NCBI GenBank assembly: GCA_900617975.1
Contig: UZAE01001889.1
Coordinates: forward strand, 1-11,122
Length of the DNA stretch: 11,122 nt
Direction of reading: 5' to 3'
Source of the DNA: Rodentolepis nana
Taxonomy: Eukaryota; Platyhelminthes; Cestoda; Cyclophyllidea; Hymenolepididae
Part shown: positions 1 to 8,001 of the stretch, piece by piece
How positions within the stretch are numbered: position 1 is the first letter of the stretch
How the letters are laid out: the number at the start of each line of letters is the position of its first letter
Notes under the pieces: generated by a model
Told to the model about the DNA's origin: nothing
The model's input: the letters and a program-made list of their open reading frames with translations, nothing else
The model's database searches: none
Made by a program: the position numbers and the translations under genes

Positions 1-20
1 ATATAGTTATATTTTTTTAT

Positions 21-340
21 GCGGTGTGCGATAGACTTAACTCCACGTGGTGCACCATGGGCAACGTATACTCATACGGCAAAAAGTCTATGAACCGGCA
101 GTTGACCACTGACTTCAAACTATCATCACCCCACTGTATGTCATATTCGAATTCTTTCACAGTACTCACCTCACCTTTTTTCTACCTTTGTGTCTGCCTC
201 TTTTACATCTTTGAAACACTCTTCTGTCCCAGCCCCCCCCCCCTCTCAAATTCTATTCACTTTGATATTTCTTCTCCTCTGTGAGGCCTGAAGTCACTTA
301 AAGGGCTAATGAAATTATCAAAATGCCTGCTATTTGATAT
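21..340 (+). mobile_element. Short non-autonomous retroelement, copy A
   Basis: This is a roughly 300-bp dispersed repeat. Its head (tgtgcgatagac, then acgtatactcatacggcaaa), middle (tatgtcatattcga, ttcacagtact, tgtctgcctc, ttttacatct) and end (ctctgtgag, gaagtca, aaagggct, atgcctgctattt) all recur in the same order at 3371-3668. The head also recurs at 4139-4225. The end, a C-tract of 11 at 233-243, then gaagtca and gcctgctatttgatataaat, resembles the LINE 3' end at 9116-9178. There is no coding capacity worth the name; the 86-codon frame through it is not conserved in copy B. It looks like a SINE-sized element moved by the LINE machinery. I see no tRNA-type A/B boxes. Flanks are T-rich, so a target-site duplication cannot be called. 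The family call is secure; the LINE relationship is inferred. Confidence 0.75.
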
Positions 341-370
341 AAATATTTTTTTTTCTTTTCCTCTAAATAG

Positions 371-476
371 AAGTTCTTGTCGAGCGTACCTTAATCAGGA
401 CGGCGCAGTTCATTTTATTTTACCTTATCGTTCTCAGTGTGCAAAAGCAGAACAGGACAAGTCTAATCAATCATGA
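371..476 (+). CDS. Candidate coding exon, unidentified
   Basis: A long pyrimidine tract (346-362) followed by ctaaatag makes a good-looking 3' splice site at 369-370. After it, one frame starting at 372 is open for 34 codons to a TGA at 474-476. Its composition is visibly less AT-rich than the DNA on either side, and it encodes a mixed peptide including YLNQDGAVHFILPYRSQC. It could be a terminal exon ending at that TGA, or an internal exon using a weak donor at 437 or 461. Part of the pyrimidine tract may come from the tail region of the repeat ending at 340. The strand is not certain, since the reverse complement also contains possible donors. No function can be assigned. Treat it as an exon candidate only. 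Confidence 0.28.
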
Positions 477-1342
477 AAACGCCATATATAAATATATATA
501 CATATTTACATTAAATCTCTCAATGGTATAACATTTTTAAATATAAACAAAATAATTATTAGCTCTTATGCATATTTATGATTTAATTTAAAACATTGTT
601 TTGATTTTTCACACAATAGTAGATTTCTTAATCAATTTATAATATTTGTTTTAAGAATTTGGTTAATTGACTGTTAATTAAGAGTGGAGCGTGTTAAATC
701 CATTTAACCAATGGCTGCAGTCACGAAAACATCCATATACCGATTCCAAAAAGAACTTAATTGAACATAATAGGGGGTAAAATGAATAGAGGAAACATAG
801 AGCATAAAGAAAGAAGAAGATGAAATCGGAAAAAAATTTGCTTGTGAATCCGAGTGAGCAACCTGGTTAGACGAATAAATAAAGCAATGAAACGGCAGGC
901 GAGGCAAATTCCATTTCAAATACTTAAATAACATTTTGAGAATACTGAATCTTATAAAAATGAACATGAAAAATCATTTCAAAAATTGAATTTCTAATAA
1001 TTTGTTCAGATTTCTTGGTAAAAAACTACTTATACTGAATTAAAATTGCTTAAAAGACCCCTCGCTCAAGCTCACATTTCATTCATTATTTTTAGCTGCA
1101 AGAAAAAAAGTTAATACTGATAAATCATTACTTGTTAATGGGATCACGTTCTCTGAAAAAAACAATATTTTCTATTCCTTATTACCTCATTTTATTGTAG
1201 TACTTTATCATTTTTTAATAGAACAATTATAAAATTTTACAAACAAATTAAAAGAACTACTTAATGCAAATTGGATCTCACTTTTACACACGATGATATC
1301 AGGAGACTCTCCTTAACAGAACAAATATTTTAATCTGATGAG
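477..1342. other. AT-rich stretch, no recognisable feature
   Basis: Only short AT-rich frames are present, such as an 87-codon frame on the minus strand at 704-967 of low-complexity, Phe/Ser-rich composition. A frame open from 1096 to 1200 follows a reasonable acceptor (tttcattcattatttttag), but it is Leu/Ile/Lys-rich and has no partner exon I could phase with it. I found no repeat matching the other elements in the window. Confidence 0.5.
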
Positions 1343-1372
1343 ATAAATAAACAAATTATGCAATTGAACTAT
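1343..1372 (+). CDS. Candidate micro-exon or first coding exon, left block
   Basis: A strong donor, TAT|GTGAGT, lies at 1372/1373. Upstream, one frame is open back to a TAA at 1331-1333, with an in-frame ATG at 1358. The only AG that could open this exon is at 1341-1342, which is a modest acceptor. If coding starts at the ATG, only five codons (MQLNY) precede the donor. It ends in phase 0, matching the next candidate exon at 1457 across an 84-nt intron that has an excellent acceptor. The donor is persuasive. The start of the exon is not. Confidence 0.25.
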
Positions 1373-1456
1373 GTGAGTTACCTTCTTTCAATCAATAAAC
1401 AGTAACTCCAACGCTTGAATATGTTGTAGAAAACAGGAAATTACTCCTTTCTTCAG

Positions 1457-1511
1457 AGGCAATTGTTCATACAAAACTACGAAATCGAATCGTTTTTTAT
1501 CCACGTTTTTA
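1457..1511 (+). CDS. Candidate coding exon, left block
   Basis: The acceptor ttactcctttcttcag (ending 1456) is among the best in the window. The 55-nt exon reads in phase 0 as 18 codons (including QNYEIESFFIHVF) and one leftover base, ending at A|GTTAGA (1511/1512). The leftover base is phase 1, which fits the phase-1 start of the exon at 1833. The downstream intron would be 321 nt. The other two frames are also open across most of the exon, so the frame rests on agreement with its neighbours. No domain is recognised. Confidence 0.35.
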
Positions 1512-1832
1512 GTTAGATTAACTTTAGGTTTCAATAATTAATATTAAGCTACTTATATTTAACAAACATTGGAAATACAATTACTCGCCGAAATAATTAT
1601 TATTATAGCCAGAAGTTGCTCTCATTCCTCCCCATTCACATAAAGTTGTTTCGCTAACTAAAAATGAGCCCTAAAAGAAATTTTTGTGCTATTCATTAAA
1701 AATATAAAGCTCTTGGCAAATTAAAAGAAGCCAAAAGATCATTCAAGTCAATTACAAGCACTATTTTATCTTCACATGATCCATATATAATAAAGTCAGA
1801 TTATACATAGGAGAAAATTTACATACCCTTAG

Positions 1833-1949
1833 ATGGCTGGTTAATCCATTTATCGTTAAGTAAATTTCGACGGAACTATTCCTATTTGTATATCTTGCAA
1901 ATAGAAAGGATACTCGTGGTATCATATTTCCCAAAATTATCGGCAATAA
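1833..1949 (+). CDS. Candidate coding exon, left block
   Basis: After an acceptor ending at 1832 (aaaatttacatacccttag), one frame runs open from 1835 with a varied composition: GWLIHLSLSKFRRNYSYLYI, then leading to YFPKLSAI. Two donors are possible and both leave one base (phase 1): A|GTAAAT at 1949/1950 and G|GTATGG at 1976/1977. The frame stays open past both to a TGA near 2024. Either donor joins in frame to the exon at 2244. The reverse strand carries a 61-codon frame over the same DNA with a GTATGT donor; I prefer the + reading because it chains with neighbours on both sides. Product unknown. Confidence 0.4.
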
Positions 1950-2243
1950 GTAAATATAAGAATAAAAATTTTGAAGGTATGGATTATTATGTTTGCGAAA
2001 GCGTTATAATATCTAGCTGTGTGTGATTTCTAATTTGGTTCAGCGGGTCTGAACTAGCACTTTAAAAAAAATATTTGTTATGCATATGTCAGGGCGTCCA
2101 ATTATATAAAGTCTTTCATATTTTGTTGCGTCAAATAGTGCAATATTAACCCTATCTAAAAAACAGTTGTCTTTGGTAAAGACGGAAAATCATTGATAAA
2201 ATCTTGAAAACAATGTTTTTTAATCAATTCGTTATTCACCAAG

Positions 2244-2289
2244 CCATTCCCATTTTCTATTGTGAGATCAAACCACTTAGATTGTTTAT
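2244..2289 (+). CDS. Candidate coding exon, left block
   Basis: A 46-nt exon sits between a pyrimidine-rich acceptor (gttttttaatcaattcgttattcaccaag, ending 2243) and a near-consensus donor TTTAT|GTAAGTATG at 2289/2290. It starts in phase 1 and ends in phase 2, encoding IPIFYCEIKPLRLF. The frame is open further upstream to 2180, so an earlier acceptor ending at 2181 (gtctttggtaaag) is possible and would lengthen it. The phase-2 end matches the phase-2 start of the exon at 2720. GTAAGT is one of only two such donors in the predicted gene (the other is at 10849), which adds weight. Product not recognised. Confidence 0.42.
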
Positions 2290-2719
2290 GTAAGTATGCA
2301 ACCTGAAAGTTGATAAATATGATAAGATTGCTCAATAAGATTAATGCTTCCCCAATTTAATCCATGGAAAATACCATGAGTTCTGTTTTATCACCTGACT
2401 TTGCCCTTTTTCTTGAACATGTAAAATCCGGCAAATCTTTGGCTTCTCTTTCTACTAAAATTAAAACGAAGATGTAATAAGTCGTTGGTTTATGGATGCC
2501 CAAAATGTGCCCCAAATTTATATATCTCCCTTCTATAAAATTAAATTGCATATCCGCTCTCGTTTAAAATGCTCTTCAAGGATGCAAAATCATAGGCTTT
2601 AAAAAGAGTTAAGTGACGTTAGAGGGATAGGTTAAAATAGCTGAAGCAAATGAAATGACTAAAAATAACCTACCCCAGTATTTTGCTATAACCTCTACAA
2701 ATATATTTGCTATTTTAAG

Positions 2720-2880
2720 TGTTCAAACAACTATGTTAGATAAAAAAATGAATTCATCAAAGATTGGCATTGACGATCTTTACCCTTTGAGAAATATGAT
2801 TCCAATAGCATGGCAACCCAAGCATTGCATTTCGTCATATTCTTTGCCGCATTATATTTTTGTATTTCATTTAAAACAGG
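2720..2880 (+). CDS. Candidate coding exon, left block (best of this block)
   Basis: This 161-nt exon follows an acceptor ending at 2719 (tatttgctattttaag) and ends at a strong donor ACAGG|GTATGTG (2880/2881). It starts in phase 2 and ends in phase 1. It encodes 53 whole codons of ordinary protein-like composition, including GIDDLYPLRNMIPIAWQPKH and then a Ser/Tyr-rich, aromatic stretch ending HLKQ. The frame is also open upstream to an ATG at 2655, so a first-exon reading starting there (MTKNNLPQYF) is an alternative. With the upstream exon the codon across the junction would be AT+T (Ile). I cannot name a family. Confidence 0.45.
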
Positions 2881-2943
2881 GTATGTGATGATTAAAAAAT
2901 TGTGCTTACAATATCACAGTTGCATAATTTTTACTATCCTCAG

Positions 2944-2978
2944 CTTATACATTATTTTCAACGTATTCGTTTAAGCCA
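2944..2978 (+). CDS. Candidate small exon closing the left block
   Basis: A strong acceptor, tttttactatcctcag, ends at 2943, only 63 nt after the previous donor. The phase-1 start agrees with the phase-1 end at 2880 and gives YTLFSTYSFKP before a weak donor CCA|GTAGTT (2978/2979) in phase 0. Reading on past the donor meets a TAG within three codons. The acceptor is convincing. The donor is not, and the short length limits confidence. If real, the following intron runs to about 9820-9951 and contains copy B and the whole LINE. Confidence 0.28.
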
Positions 2979-3370
2979 GTAGTTTGCTAGTTATTTTACA
3001 TAGAAGAAGTCATTAAGATGTAAATGGTTCAATTTAATTTCATAGGTTTGCACATTAATTCAATCCTACGTGTGAACCATCTCTATCATATCACATATTT
3101 TTGTCCATCTTGATTTATTACGCAAATCACAGGTTTACGAATTAACGATCAACAATTGCATTTGATTGACATGTTCAATTTGAAGTAAGCAGAAACAAAA
3201 TAACAAAATTATACCGAAATCGTCACATTGAGACGGTCAAGGTAACAAAAATATAATCAAAATATCACTCATTTAATACAATAGTTAAATTTGTTTTAAA
3301 ATTAAATATTTCCTAATACTTCAATGATTTAACCGAGACAAAAATAAGATTATCTGAAATTATCTATGTG
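2979..3370. other. AT-rich stretch, probably intronic
   Basis: No frame of protein-like composition and no repeat shared with the rest of the window was found. It lies between the last left-block exon candidate and repeat copy B, so I read it as intron. Confidence 0.4.
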
Positions 3371-3668
3371 CATCGAAGTGTGCAACGTATACTCATACGG
3401 CAGAAAAGTCTATTAACCGGCAGTTCTCTTCTGACTTCAAACTACAATGACCCAACTTTATGTCATATTCGACCACTTTCACAGTACTCCCCTTACCGTT
3501 TCTCTGCTTTTGTGTCTGCCTGTCTGTCCCTTTTACATCTGTGAATCATTATTCTGTCCCCCTCTTGACATTTTGTCACTTTGATGTTCCTCCTTCTCTC
3601 TGTGAGACCCGAAGTCAGACAAAGGGCTTTTGATAACCATCAAATCGCCTGCCATTCAAAATTAATAA
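3371..3668 (+). mobile_element. Short non-autonomous retroelement, copy B
   Basis: This is a second copy of the family at 21-340, same orientation, alignable over almost its whole length. Shared blocks include aacgtatactcatacggca, gaagtc at the tail, and tatgtcatattcga and ttttacatct in the middle. It lacks about 30 bp near the head that copy A has (the stretch after gatagac). Its 3' end reads cgcctgccattcaaaattaataaa, close to the LINE terminal gcctgccatttgaaataaat. The two copies differ by many substitutions and small indels, so they are old or from different source copies. No protein is encoded. Position inside the predicted long intron is inferred. Confidence 0.75.
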
Positions 3669-3670
3669 AT

Positions 3671-4138
3671 TTATGTTCAATGAGAAAACTAACGCTTGAA
3701 TTTTAAAAAATGGAGAGCATACTAATTTCTTGAACTAGCCTATTTAAATTATATTTTTCATATTTTTTAAGAATCAAATGCCATCCTAAAAGTTAATTGT
3801 CAGAAAGGGTATGCTAATGAATAAGTACAACTATTTCGCAAAATTTATAGCGTTTATTTTACATATATGCCAAGAAAGAATGAATACAAAATTAAAATGG
3901 TGGAGAAAGTAAATATTTTGTCACAAAAGAAACATGAAAGCTTTTGGAAAACTGATACGAAATTAAGCATTTTGGTTGGCTTTTATCTACATTTACATTT
4001 GCTATAATAATATGAACTGCATCAAATTCTGTCGAAATAAAATTTTCTCTTAATGGCTCAAAAAACAGTGGAGTGGTTCGTTAAATTTGAAGCAAATTTT
4101 ATTAACTATTAACTTACATTTTAATGTTTTATTTTACG
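3671..4138. other. AT-rich stretch, no recognisable feature
   Basis: Nothing beyond AT-rich sequence was found between copy B and the repeat head at 4139. It is probably intron. Confidence 0.4.
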
Positions 4139-4225
4139 AAGTGCGCGATAGACATACCTACTCTAGAAAACGTATTTTCTTACGGCAAAAAAGGCTACAC
4201 TTGGCATTTTGACTTCTATTTATTA
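4139..4225 (+). repeat. Head fragment shared with copies A and B, just 5' of the LINE
   Basis: aagtgcgcgatagac followed by aacgtattttcttacggcaa and then a diverged ttttgacttc matches the first 90-100 bp of the short elements in order and orientation. The middle and tail of those elements are absent here; instead the LINE endonuclease frame begins within about 40-60 bp. This may be the 5' UTR/promoter region of the LINE itself, in which case copies A and B are internally deleted LINE relatives. Alternatively it is a truncated third short element that happens to abut the LINE. The homology is clear; its meaning is inferred. Confidence 0.6.
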
Positions 4226-4279
4226 TGATTAGCTTTAACAAAGGATATAAAAAAATTGCCCTCGTCAGGGCGAATCACA

Positions 4280-5066
4280 ATGTCTTCAGATTCTCCAGTG
4301 GAATGCTAAAGGGATGTCACCGGACAAGAAGATCCAAGTCCAGAAAATCCTACAAATCTATGATGTAGACATTCTCATAATTATGGAAGTAAACATTTCG
4401 GATGACAAACTGAAGTACTACCAATTCCCAGGTTACACCCTGTACCTTCTACGTAAATACCGGCAAGTCGCAAGTGGAATTCTAACTGGAGTAAAAGAAG
4501 GCCTCACCTCACACTACGATCTAATCAAGAGTATGGGCTTGTCACAAGACAAATGTGAAATAATCAGATTAAATATATGGAAATGTCAAGACCACTTCAA
4601 GATATATGCAGTCTATAATCCACCTCAGAATTGTCCAAACTTTGACTATCTGAACATTTCACACAAAATTGTAGTATTGGGAGACTTCAACGCCCATTCC
4701 ACCAGATGGGGCTACAAGTACACAAAAATAGATGGAAAGGAAATTGAAGACATGGTAAACAGCAACCCTCTGGAACTTATTTACAGCAATGAGGATCCGG
4801 CCACATATTTCCACTACAATGGAACCAGAACAACTCCTGACTTACTTCTGGCTTCAAGCGACATCAGTGAGCATACACGCCGCAAAATAATTGACCATCC
4901 TGATTCTGGTCACAAACAAGTCATTGCTAGTATTACCATCGGCAGCAAAAGCATGTCAAGGAAAGTGCCAACTAAGCTATCATGGAACTTCAAAAAGGCT
5001 GACTGATCTAGATTCGCAAACCTTTTAAAGAATGAACTTGAAACAAGTACCCTCAACTTCCATTAA
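4280..5066 (+). pseudogene. LINE ORF2 N-terminal AP-like endonuclease domain
   Basis: Endonucleases of this EEP family nick target DNA to prime reverse transcription. The clean frame runs 4314-5006 (230 codons from ATG). In-frame sequence upstream back to 4284 adds the family's QWN motif (4296-4304), so the domain really begins before that ATG. Counting from 4314, visible landmarks are the catalytic Glu in IIMEVN (residue 25), YNPP, GDFNAH (Asp124, Asn126, His128), TPDLLL, and a terminal SGH with His200. The expected start codon is probably ATG 4280, which is one base out of phase with the domain. The TGA at 5004 falls after SWNFKKAD where Trp is expected, and the frame continues to a TAA at 5064. 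The domain itself looks whole; the polyprotein does not. Confidence 0.85.
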
Positions 5067-5088
5067 CATCTTGACAAACTTTGCACTA

Positions 5089-5514
5089 ATATCACGAATA
5101 TTATGATCAGAATTGTACTGATATCACGAATATTATGATCAGATGTGCAAAGAAAAATATTGGGAAGACTAAACACTATCGAGTGTTTTGGTCTAAACAC
5201 CCGAGTATTATGATCAGATGTGCAAAGAAAACTATTCCCCGAGGCTCATGATTAGATGTGCAAAGAAAACTATTCCCCGAGGCAAGATTACACACTATCG
5301 AGTGTTTTGGTCTAAACACCTTGAGGTAGCAAATATTATGATTAGATGTGCAAAGAAAACTATTCCCAGAGGCAAGACTAAACCAATATCTAGATAGTCT
5401 AAACACCTTGAGGAACTGAAAAGAAAGCGGGACGTTCTAGACACCTTGAGGAACTGAAAAGAAATCGGGACGCCCTACTAAACAACTTGAGGACCTGAAA
5501 AGAAAGCCCGAGGC
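5089..5514 (+). repeat. Nested local duplications in the EN-RT linker
   Basis: Pieces of linker coding sequence are repeated irregularly. atatcacgaatattatgatcag occurs at 5089 and 5121. agatgtgcaaagaaaa occurs four times (5141, 5216, 5254, 5344). The segment actatcgagtgttttggtctaaacacc occurs near 5174 and 5292. The segment cttgaggaactgaaaagaaa and its variants occurs three times (about 5407, 5445, 5487). Copies differ by a few substitutions. The expected linker seems to be present once in essence, with its parts stuttered. A 76-codon minus-strand frame here (5176-5406) is only a by-product of the repeats. Confidence 0.85.
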
Positions 5515-5787
5515 CCTTCGCAACACTGCTGATCAGACTGGAAGAACGGATGACGTTCAAGCCTGGAGACATCAATCGACTGCCCTAAGGCAGGCCATCT
5601 TACAAGCAAACGGTCTTCTTTCGACAAGTTCATCTCAAATATCAACTATCCAAACGACAGAGAAAGACCCAAGAAAGAACCAATACGCTTAAACAGTACC
5701 GACACCGATATAGCTAACTTCTTTGCGAGGTCTATTCCCACAAACAAAAGAAAAACCCTTTTGTCAGAAAATCTTCAAGAGATTTAA
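5513..5787 (+). pseudogene. LINE ORF2 linker between EN and RT
   Basis: Reading from 5513 in one frame gives RTDDVQAWRHQSTALRQAIL, typical of the helical segment between endonuclease and RT in these elements. The frame shifts near 5607-5611, and from 5611 the continuation reads RSSFDKFISNINY through DTDIANFFARSI to a TAA at 5785-5787. No ATG opens either piece, so the frames show up only when read as a decayed polyprotein. The shift and stop show it is non-functional. The assignment rests on position and on the FDKFI/IANFFA phrases common just before RT. Confidence 0.7.
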
Positions 5788-5867
5788 AGATACAAGTAAG
5801 ACAATTTGGTGAAATTAAGGAAGCCGCAACAAGTAATAATGTACTTACTGAACCATTCAGACCTTAG

Positions 5868-6363
5868 GAACTTAATGCTGCGATAAAACAGCTAAAGTGC
5901 AACAAGTCTCCTGGTGAAGACGGTATTCATCCAGAATTTCTAATTAGAATGAGACCAAAAGCCAAGAAAACCATGCTGACCCTTTACAACAAAATCTGGG
6001 AGACCAGACCCGTACCTAAGGAATGGAAAGTTGCCACAGTAATACCAATACTAAATAAGCCAAAGACCCTAGAAAATTTGAAAACTATAGGTCTATCTTC
6101 CTCACAAGCGTTTTGGCTAAACTTATGGAAAGAATGGTTAACAGGAGGCTGACCTGGCTTAACTTATGGAAGGAATGGTTAACAGGAGGCTGACCTGGAT
6201 CCTTGAGACCAACAATATTCTTAGGATTGAACAAGCAGGTTTTAGGCCACAAAGATCAACGAACAAACAAGTGGTCACTTTCGCCCAACACATCAAAGAT
6301 GTTCTTGATGCAAAAATACCCTTACGGATGTTTTCATCGATTTCAAATCGGCATATGACTTAG
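5868..6363 (+). pseudogene. LINE reverse transcriptase, fingers/N-terminal palm, frameshifted
   Basis: After a TAG at 5865-5867 the frame reads ELNAAIKQLKCNKSPGEDGI, the KSPGEDGI block that opens the RT of this LINE group, and continues through VPKEWKVATVIPIL. Around 6081-6090 the frame changes; the expected continuation (FLTSVLAKLMERMVNRRLTW) sits in the +2 frame from 6086. A 41-bp duplication (6116-6198) then changes frame again, so the piece with IEQAGFRPQRST is read from 6166 in a third frame to a TGA-like end at 6361-6363 (TAG). GFRPQRST is the conserved RT block 2a. Three frames within 500 bp show the gene is broken. Confidence 0.85.
6116..6198 (+). repeat. 41-bp tandem duplication inside RT
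   Basis: acttatggaaagaatggtta... at 6121 recurs with a 41-bp period at 6162, with one internal substitution (gaaagaatgg versus gaaggaatgg) and one near the left edge. 41 is not a multiple of three, which accounts for the change of reading frame between RT segments on either side. Confidence 0.9.
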
Positions 6364-6455
6364 TATGGAAAGAGAAGCTAATTCGAAAATTGGTAAAGAA
6401 TGGTATTGAGCATAACATGCTTAACTGGATTAAAGCATTCATTGAACAAACATGA
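6330..6455 (+). pseudogene. LINE reverse transcriptase, motif A segment
   Basis: Frame starting at GTT 6330 reads VFIDFKSAYDLVWKEKLIRK and on through NGIEHNMLNWIKAFIEQT to TGA 6453-6455. FIDFKSAYD is RT motif A, and its first Asp (6339-6341) is the first catalytic metal ligand. The previous segment ends in a different frame, so an indel lies between about 6311 and 6330. After the TGA the coding frame moves again to the one used from 6455 onward (RKVRYANAL), then meets a TAA at 6497. There is no start codon; this is a fragment of the decayed ORF2. Confidence 0.8.
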
Positions 6456-6499
6456 GAAAAGTCAGATACGCAAATGCTCTATCAAAATCCAATCTATAA

Positions 6500-7204
6500 C
6501 AAACAGGTCTTCCACAGGGAGCTGTCACAAGCCGCACTCTTTTCAGTGTCTTCATCAATGACATAGCCGAATTGGTACAGACAGACACGGGCATCAAGTG
6601 CTTACTTTATGCAGATGATCTTTTTCTATGGTATTCAGCCCCTAAGAAAAACGCTGAGGAGAGAATTGAAAGTGCCCTAAATTGTGTAACTCAACTACTA
6701 GCAAACTGGTACGACAACAATGGAATGCAATCAACTCCACGAAAACTGCGTTGCAAAAATTGTTTTGCCCGTCACAGCATAAACCTGCTTCTAAGGTACA
6801 AGGATACTACCATAGAAAAAACCTATGAGTTCACATATCTCGGAATGACTTTTGACACAAAGCTAAAGTGGAAAAGTCACATTGCTAAAATGGCAGAACG
6901 AACCTCCAATAGACTGAATGTACTGAAGCGTCTCGCTGGTAGGGTATGTGGCTGTGCACGCTCACCTCTTAACACCACAAACAAGATGTTTATTCAGCAA
7001 ATAATGTTGTATTGCTGTGAGCCACTCATTACAGCCACAGAGGTGACTCTCAAACCACTCGTACAGCCACAGAGTTATTGTTCTGAGCCACTCATTACAG
7101 CCACAGAGGTGACTCTCAAACGCCTCGAGAAGGCACACAACCAAGCATTACGACTAATTACTGCAAAGAAGGCACACAACCAAGCATTACGACTAATTAC
7201 TTGA
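6500..7204 (+). pseudogene. LINE reverse transcriptase, motifs B-C and thumb
   Basis: Open from 6500 (after TAA 6497-6499) to a TGA at 7202-7204, about 234 codons without an ATG at its start. It holds the motif B equivalent TGLPQGAVTSRTLFSVFIND, then motif C LLYADD with both Asp at 6614-6619, and YLGMTFDTKLKWKSHI, the block typical of the thumb of these RTs. Two internal duplications are in frame: a 66-bp unit (EPLITATEVTLK appears twice) and a 39-bp unit (KAHNQALRLIT appears twice). The frame therefore survived them. The catalytic residues of this half are intact, but it is cut off from motif A by a frameshift and two stops. Confidence 0.88.
7018..7121 (+). repeat. 66-bp in-frame duplication in RT thumb
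   Basis: The segment starting tgagccactcattacagcca at 7018 recurs at 7084, a 66-bp period (22 codons), nearly identical over about 38 bp. A shorter piece (gtacagccacagag) lies between them, so it is not one simple tandem event. Confidence 0.88.
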
Positions 7205-7242
7205 GGGATTTAGCACACAACCAGGCATAACGACACATTACC
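7130..7242 (+). repeat. Three tandem units of 39-41 bp at the RT end
   Basis: aaggcacacaaccaagcatt at 7130 recurs at 7169 (period 39, in frame). A more diverged copy, gcacacaaccaggcataacg, begins at 7213 (period 41). The third copy introduces the stop at 7202-7204 region and the frame change to the next segment. Confidence 0.85.
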
Positions 7243-7497
7243 GGAGGGATAAAATCAACACCCATTGATGTAATGCTCCTAGTTTCAGAAAGCCCCAGAA
7301 TGGGTTCCCTTATCAAAGAAAAGACCTTGATCCTGTATGAGAAGCTACTGCGAATTCCCATGGGCAAGTTCTACAGCACCTATGAGAATAGACCAAGACA
7401 CCTGAAAACACAATCTGGTCTAATACAGAAAGCCATAGAACTGAAGCAAGAATTACAAATCGATGACAAACCCAAAAGCCTCTCTCTCTCTCCATGA
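7231..7497 (+). pseudogene. LINE ORF2 connection region between RT and RNase H
   Basis: Open from 7231 (after TAA 7228-7230) to TGA 7495-7497, with ATG at 7273. It reads GGIKSTPIDVMLLVSESPRM and then RRP-like helical sequence, including TLILYEKLLRIP and YENRPRHLKTQSG. In RNase H-bearing LINEs this is the stretch linking thumb to RNase H; GGIKSTPI..M is characteristic of it. It ends in a short CT repeat (7481-7491) with a frame change into the next segment, whose ATG at 7494 overlaps the stop. It has no function alone. Confidence 0.8.
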
Positions 7498-8001
7498 ACC
7501 CATTAGCAGACACTGATGTAGTGTGTTGCACCCAACTGCTTGACTTCTTCAAGAAATCAAACACCCCTCCAGCGCAAATGCTCCAGGCTTTCGAGACAAT
7601 CAATGTCAACTATCCTGGAGATCAATGGCTCCAAGTCTTCACTGATGGATCATACATAGAAAACCAAGCAAAAGTTGGTGCTGGTGTCGATTCTGAACTC
7701 TTCTCTTTTTTTCGCAGCAGCGGGACACAATAGATCCGCTTTTGTGGGAGAAATAGAGACCATTAGGATAGCACTATCCCAATTATGTTGCCTGGATACG
7801 AAATTCACCAAAGCGGTGATACTTTCGGACTCACAGTCGGCAATAAACTCAATTTGAAACAGAGAGCCACCCAAATCAGCTGAGTTAAACGAATTTAGAA
7901 AACTCGATGAGATGCTGAGAGAGAAAAACAAAACAGTAGTCCTACAATAGATCCCTGGTCACTTTGGCACTAAAGGCAATGAGCTTGCTGGCACACTTGC
8001 T
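7494..8001 (+). pseudogene. LINE RNase H domain, frameshifted and lacking its last Asp
   Basis: RNase H removes the RNA strand during LINE reverse transcription. The first part (7494-7733) carries QWLQVFTDGS, with the first catalytic Asp at 7644-7646. A T7 run at 7706-7712 marks a frameshift. The next part (from 7675, one frame over) has GHNRSAF, the Glu of GEIETI (7750-7752) and the Asp of ILSDSQSA (7828-7830). Stops follow at 7855-7857 (TGA) and 7948-7950 (TAG, where Trp of the WIPGH motif is expected). His of IPGH is at 7960-7962, but the final metal-binding Asp expected in GNELAD is Gly here (GGC, 7990-7992). So the domain is clearly recognisable and inactive three times over. Confidence 0.88.

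Noticed and set aside
24..284. 86-codon ORF with an ATG in copy A
   Set aside because: The frame is not preserved in copy B and the sequence is a dispersed repeat.
1..360. Target-site duplication around copy A (tattttttt on both sides)
   Set aside because: Both flanks are T-rich low-complexity sequence, so the match is expected by chance.
704..967. 87-codon minus-strand ORF
   Set aside because: Low-complexity Phe/Ser-rich translation of AT-rich DNA, with no splice or repeat support.
2395..2454. 60-nt minus-strand segment with acceptor ttttaattttag and donor CAG|GTGATA, within a 64-codon ORF (2357-2551)
   Set aside because: The splice signals look good, but it stands alone on that strand and falls in a proposed intron of the + strand gene. 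Worth remembering if RNA data contradict the + model.
5176..5406. 76-codon minus-strand ORF with LASGNSFLCTSNH repeated
   Set aside because: Reverse complement of the stuttered LINE linker.
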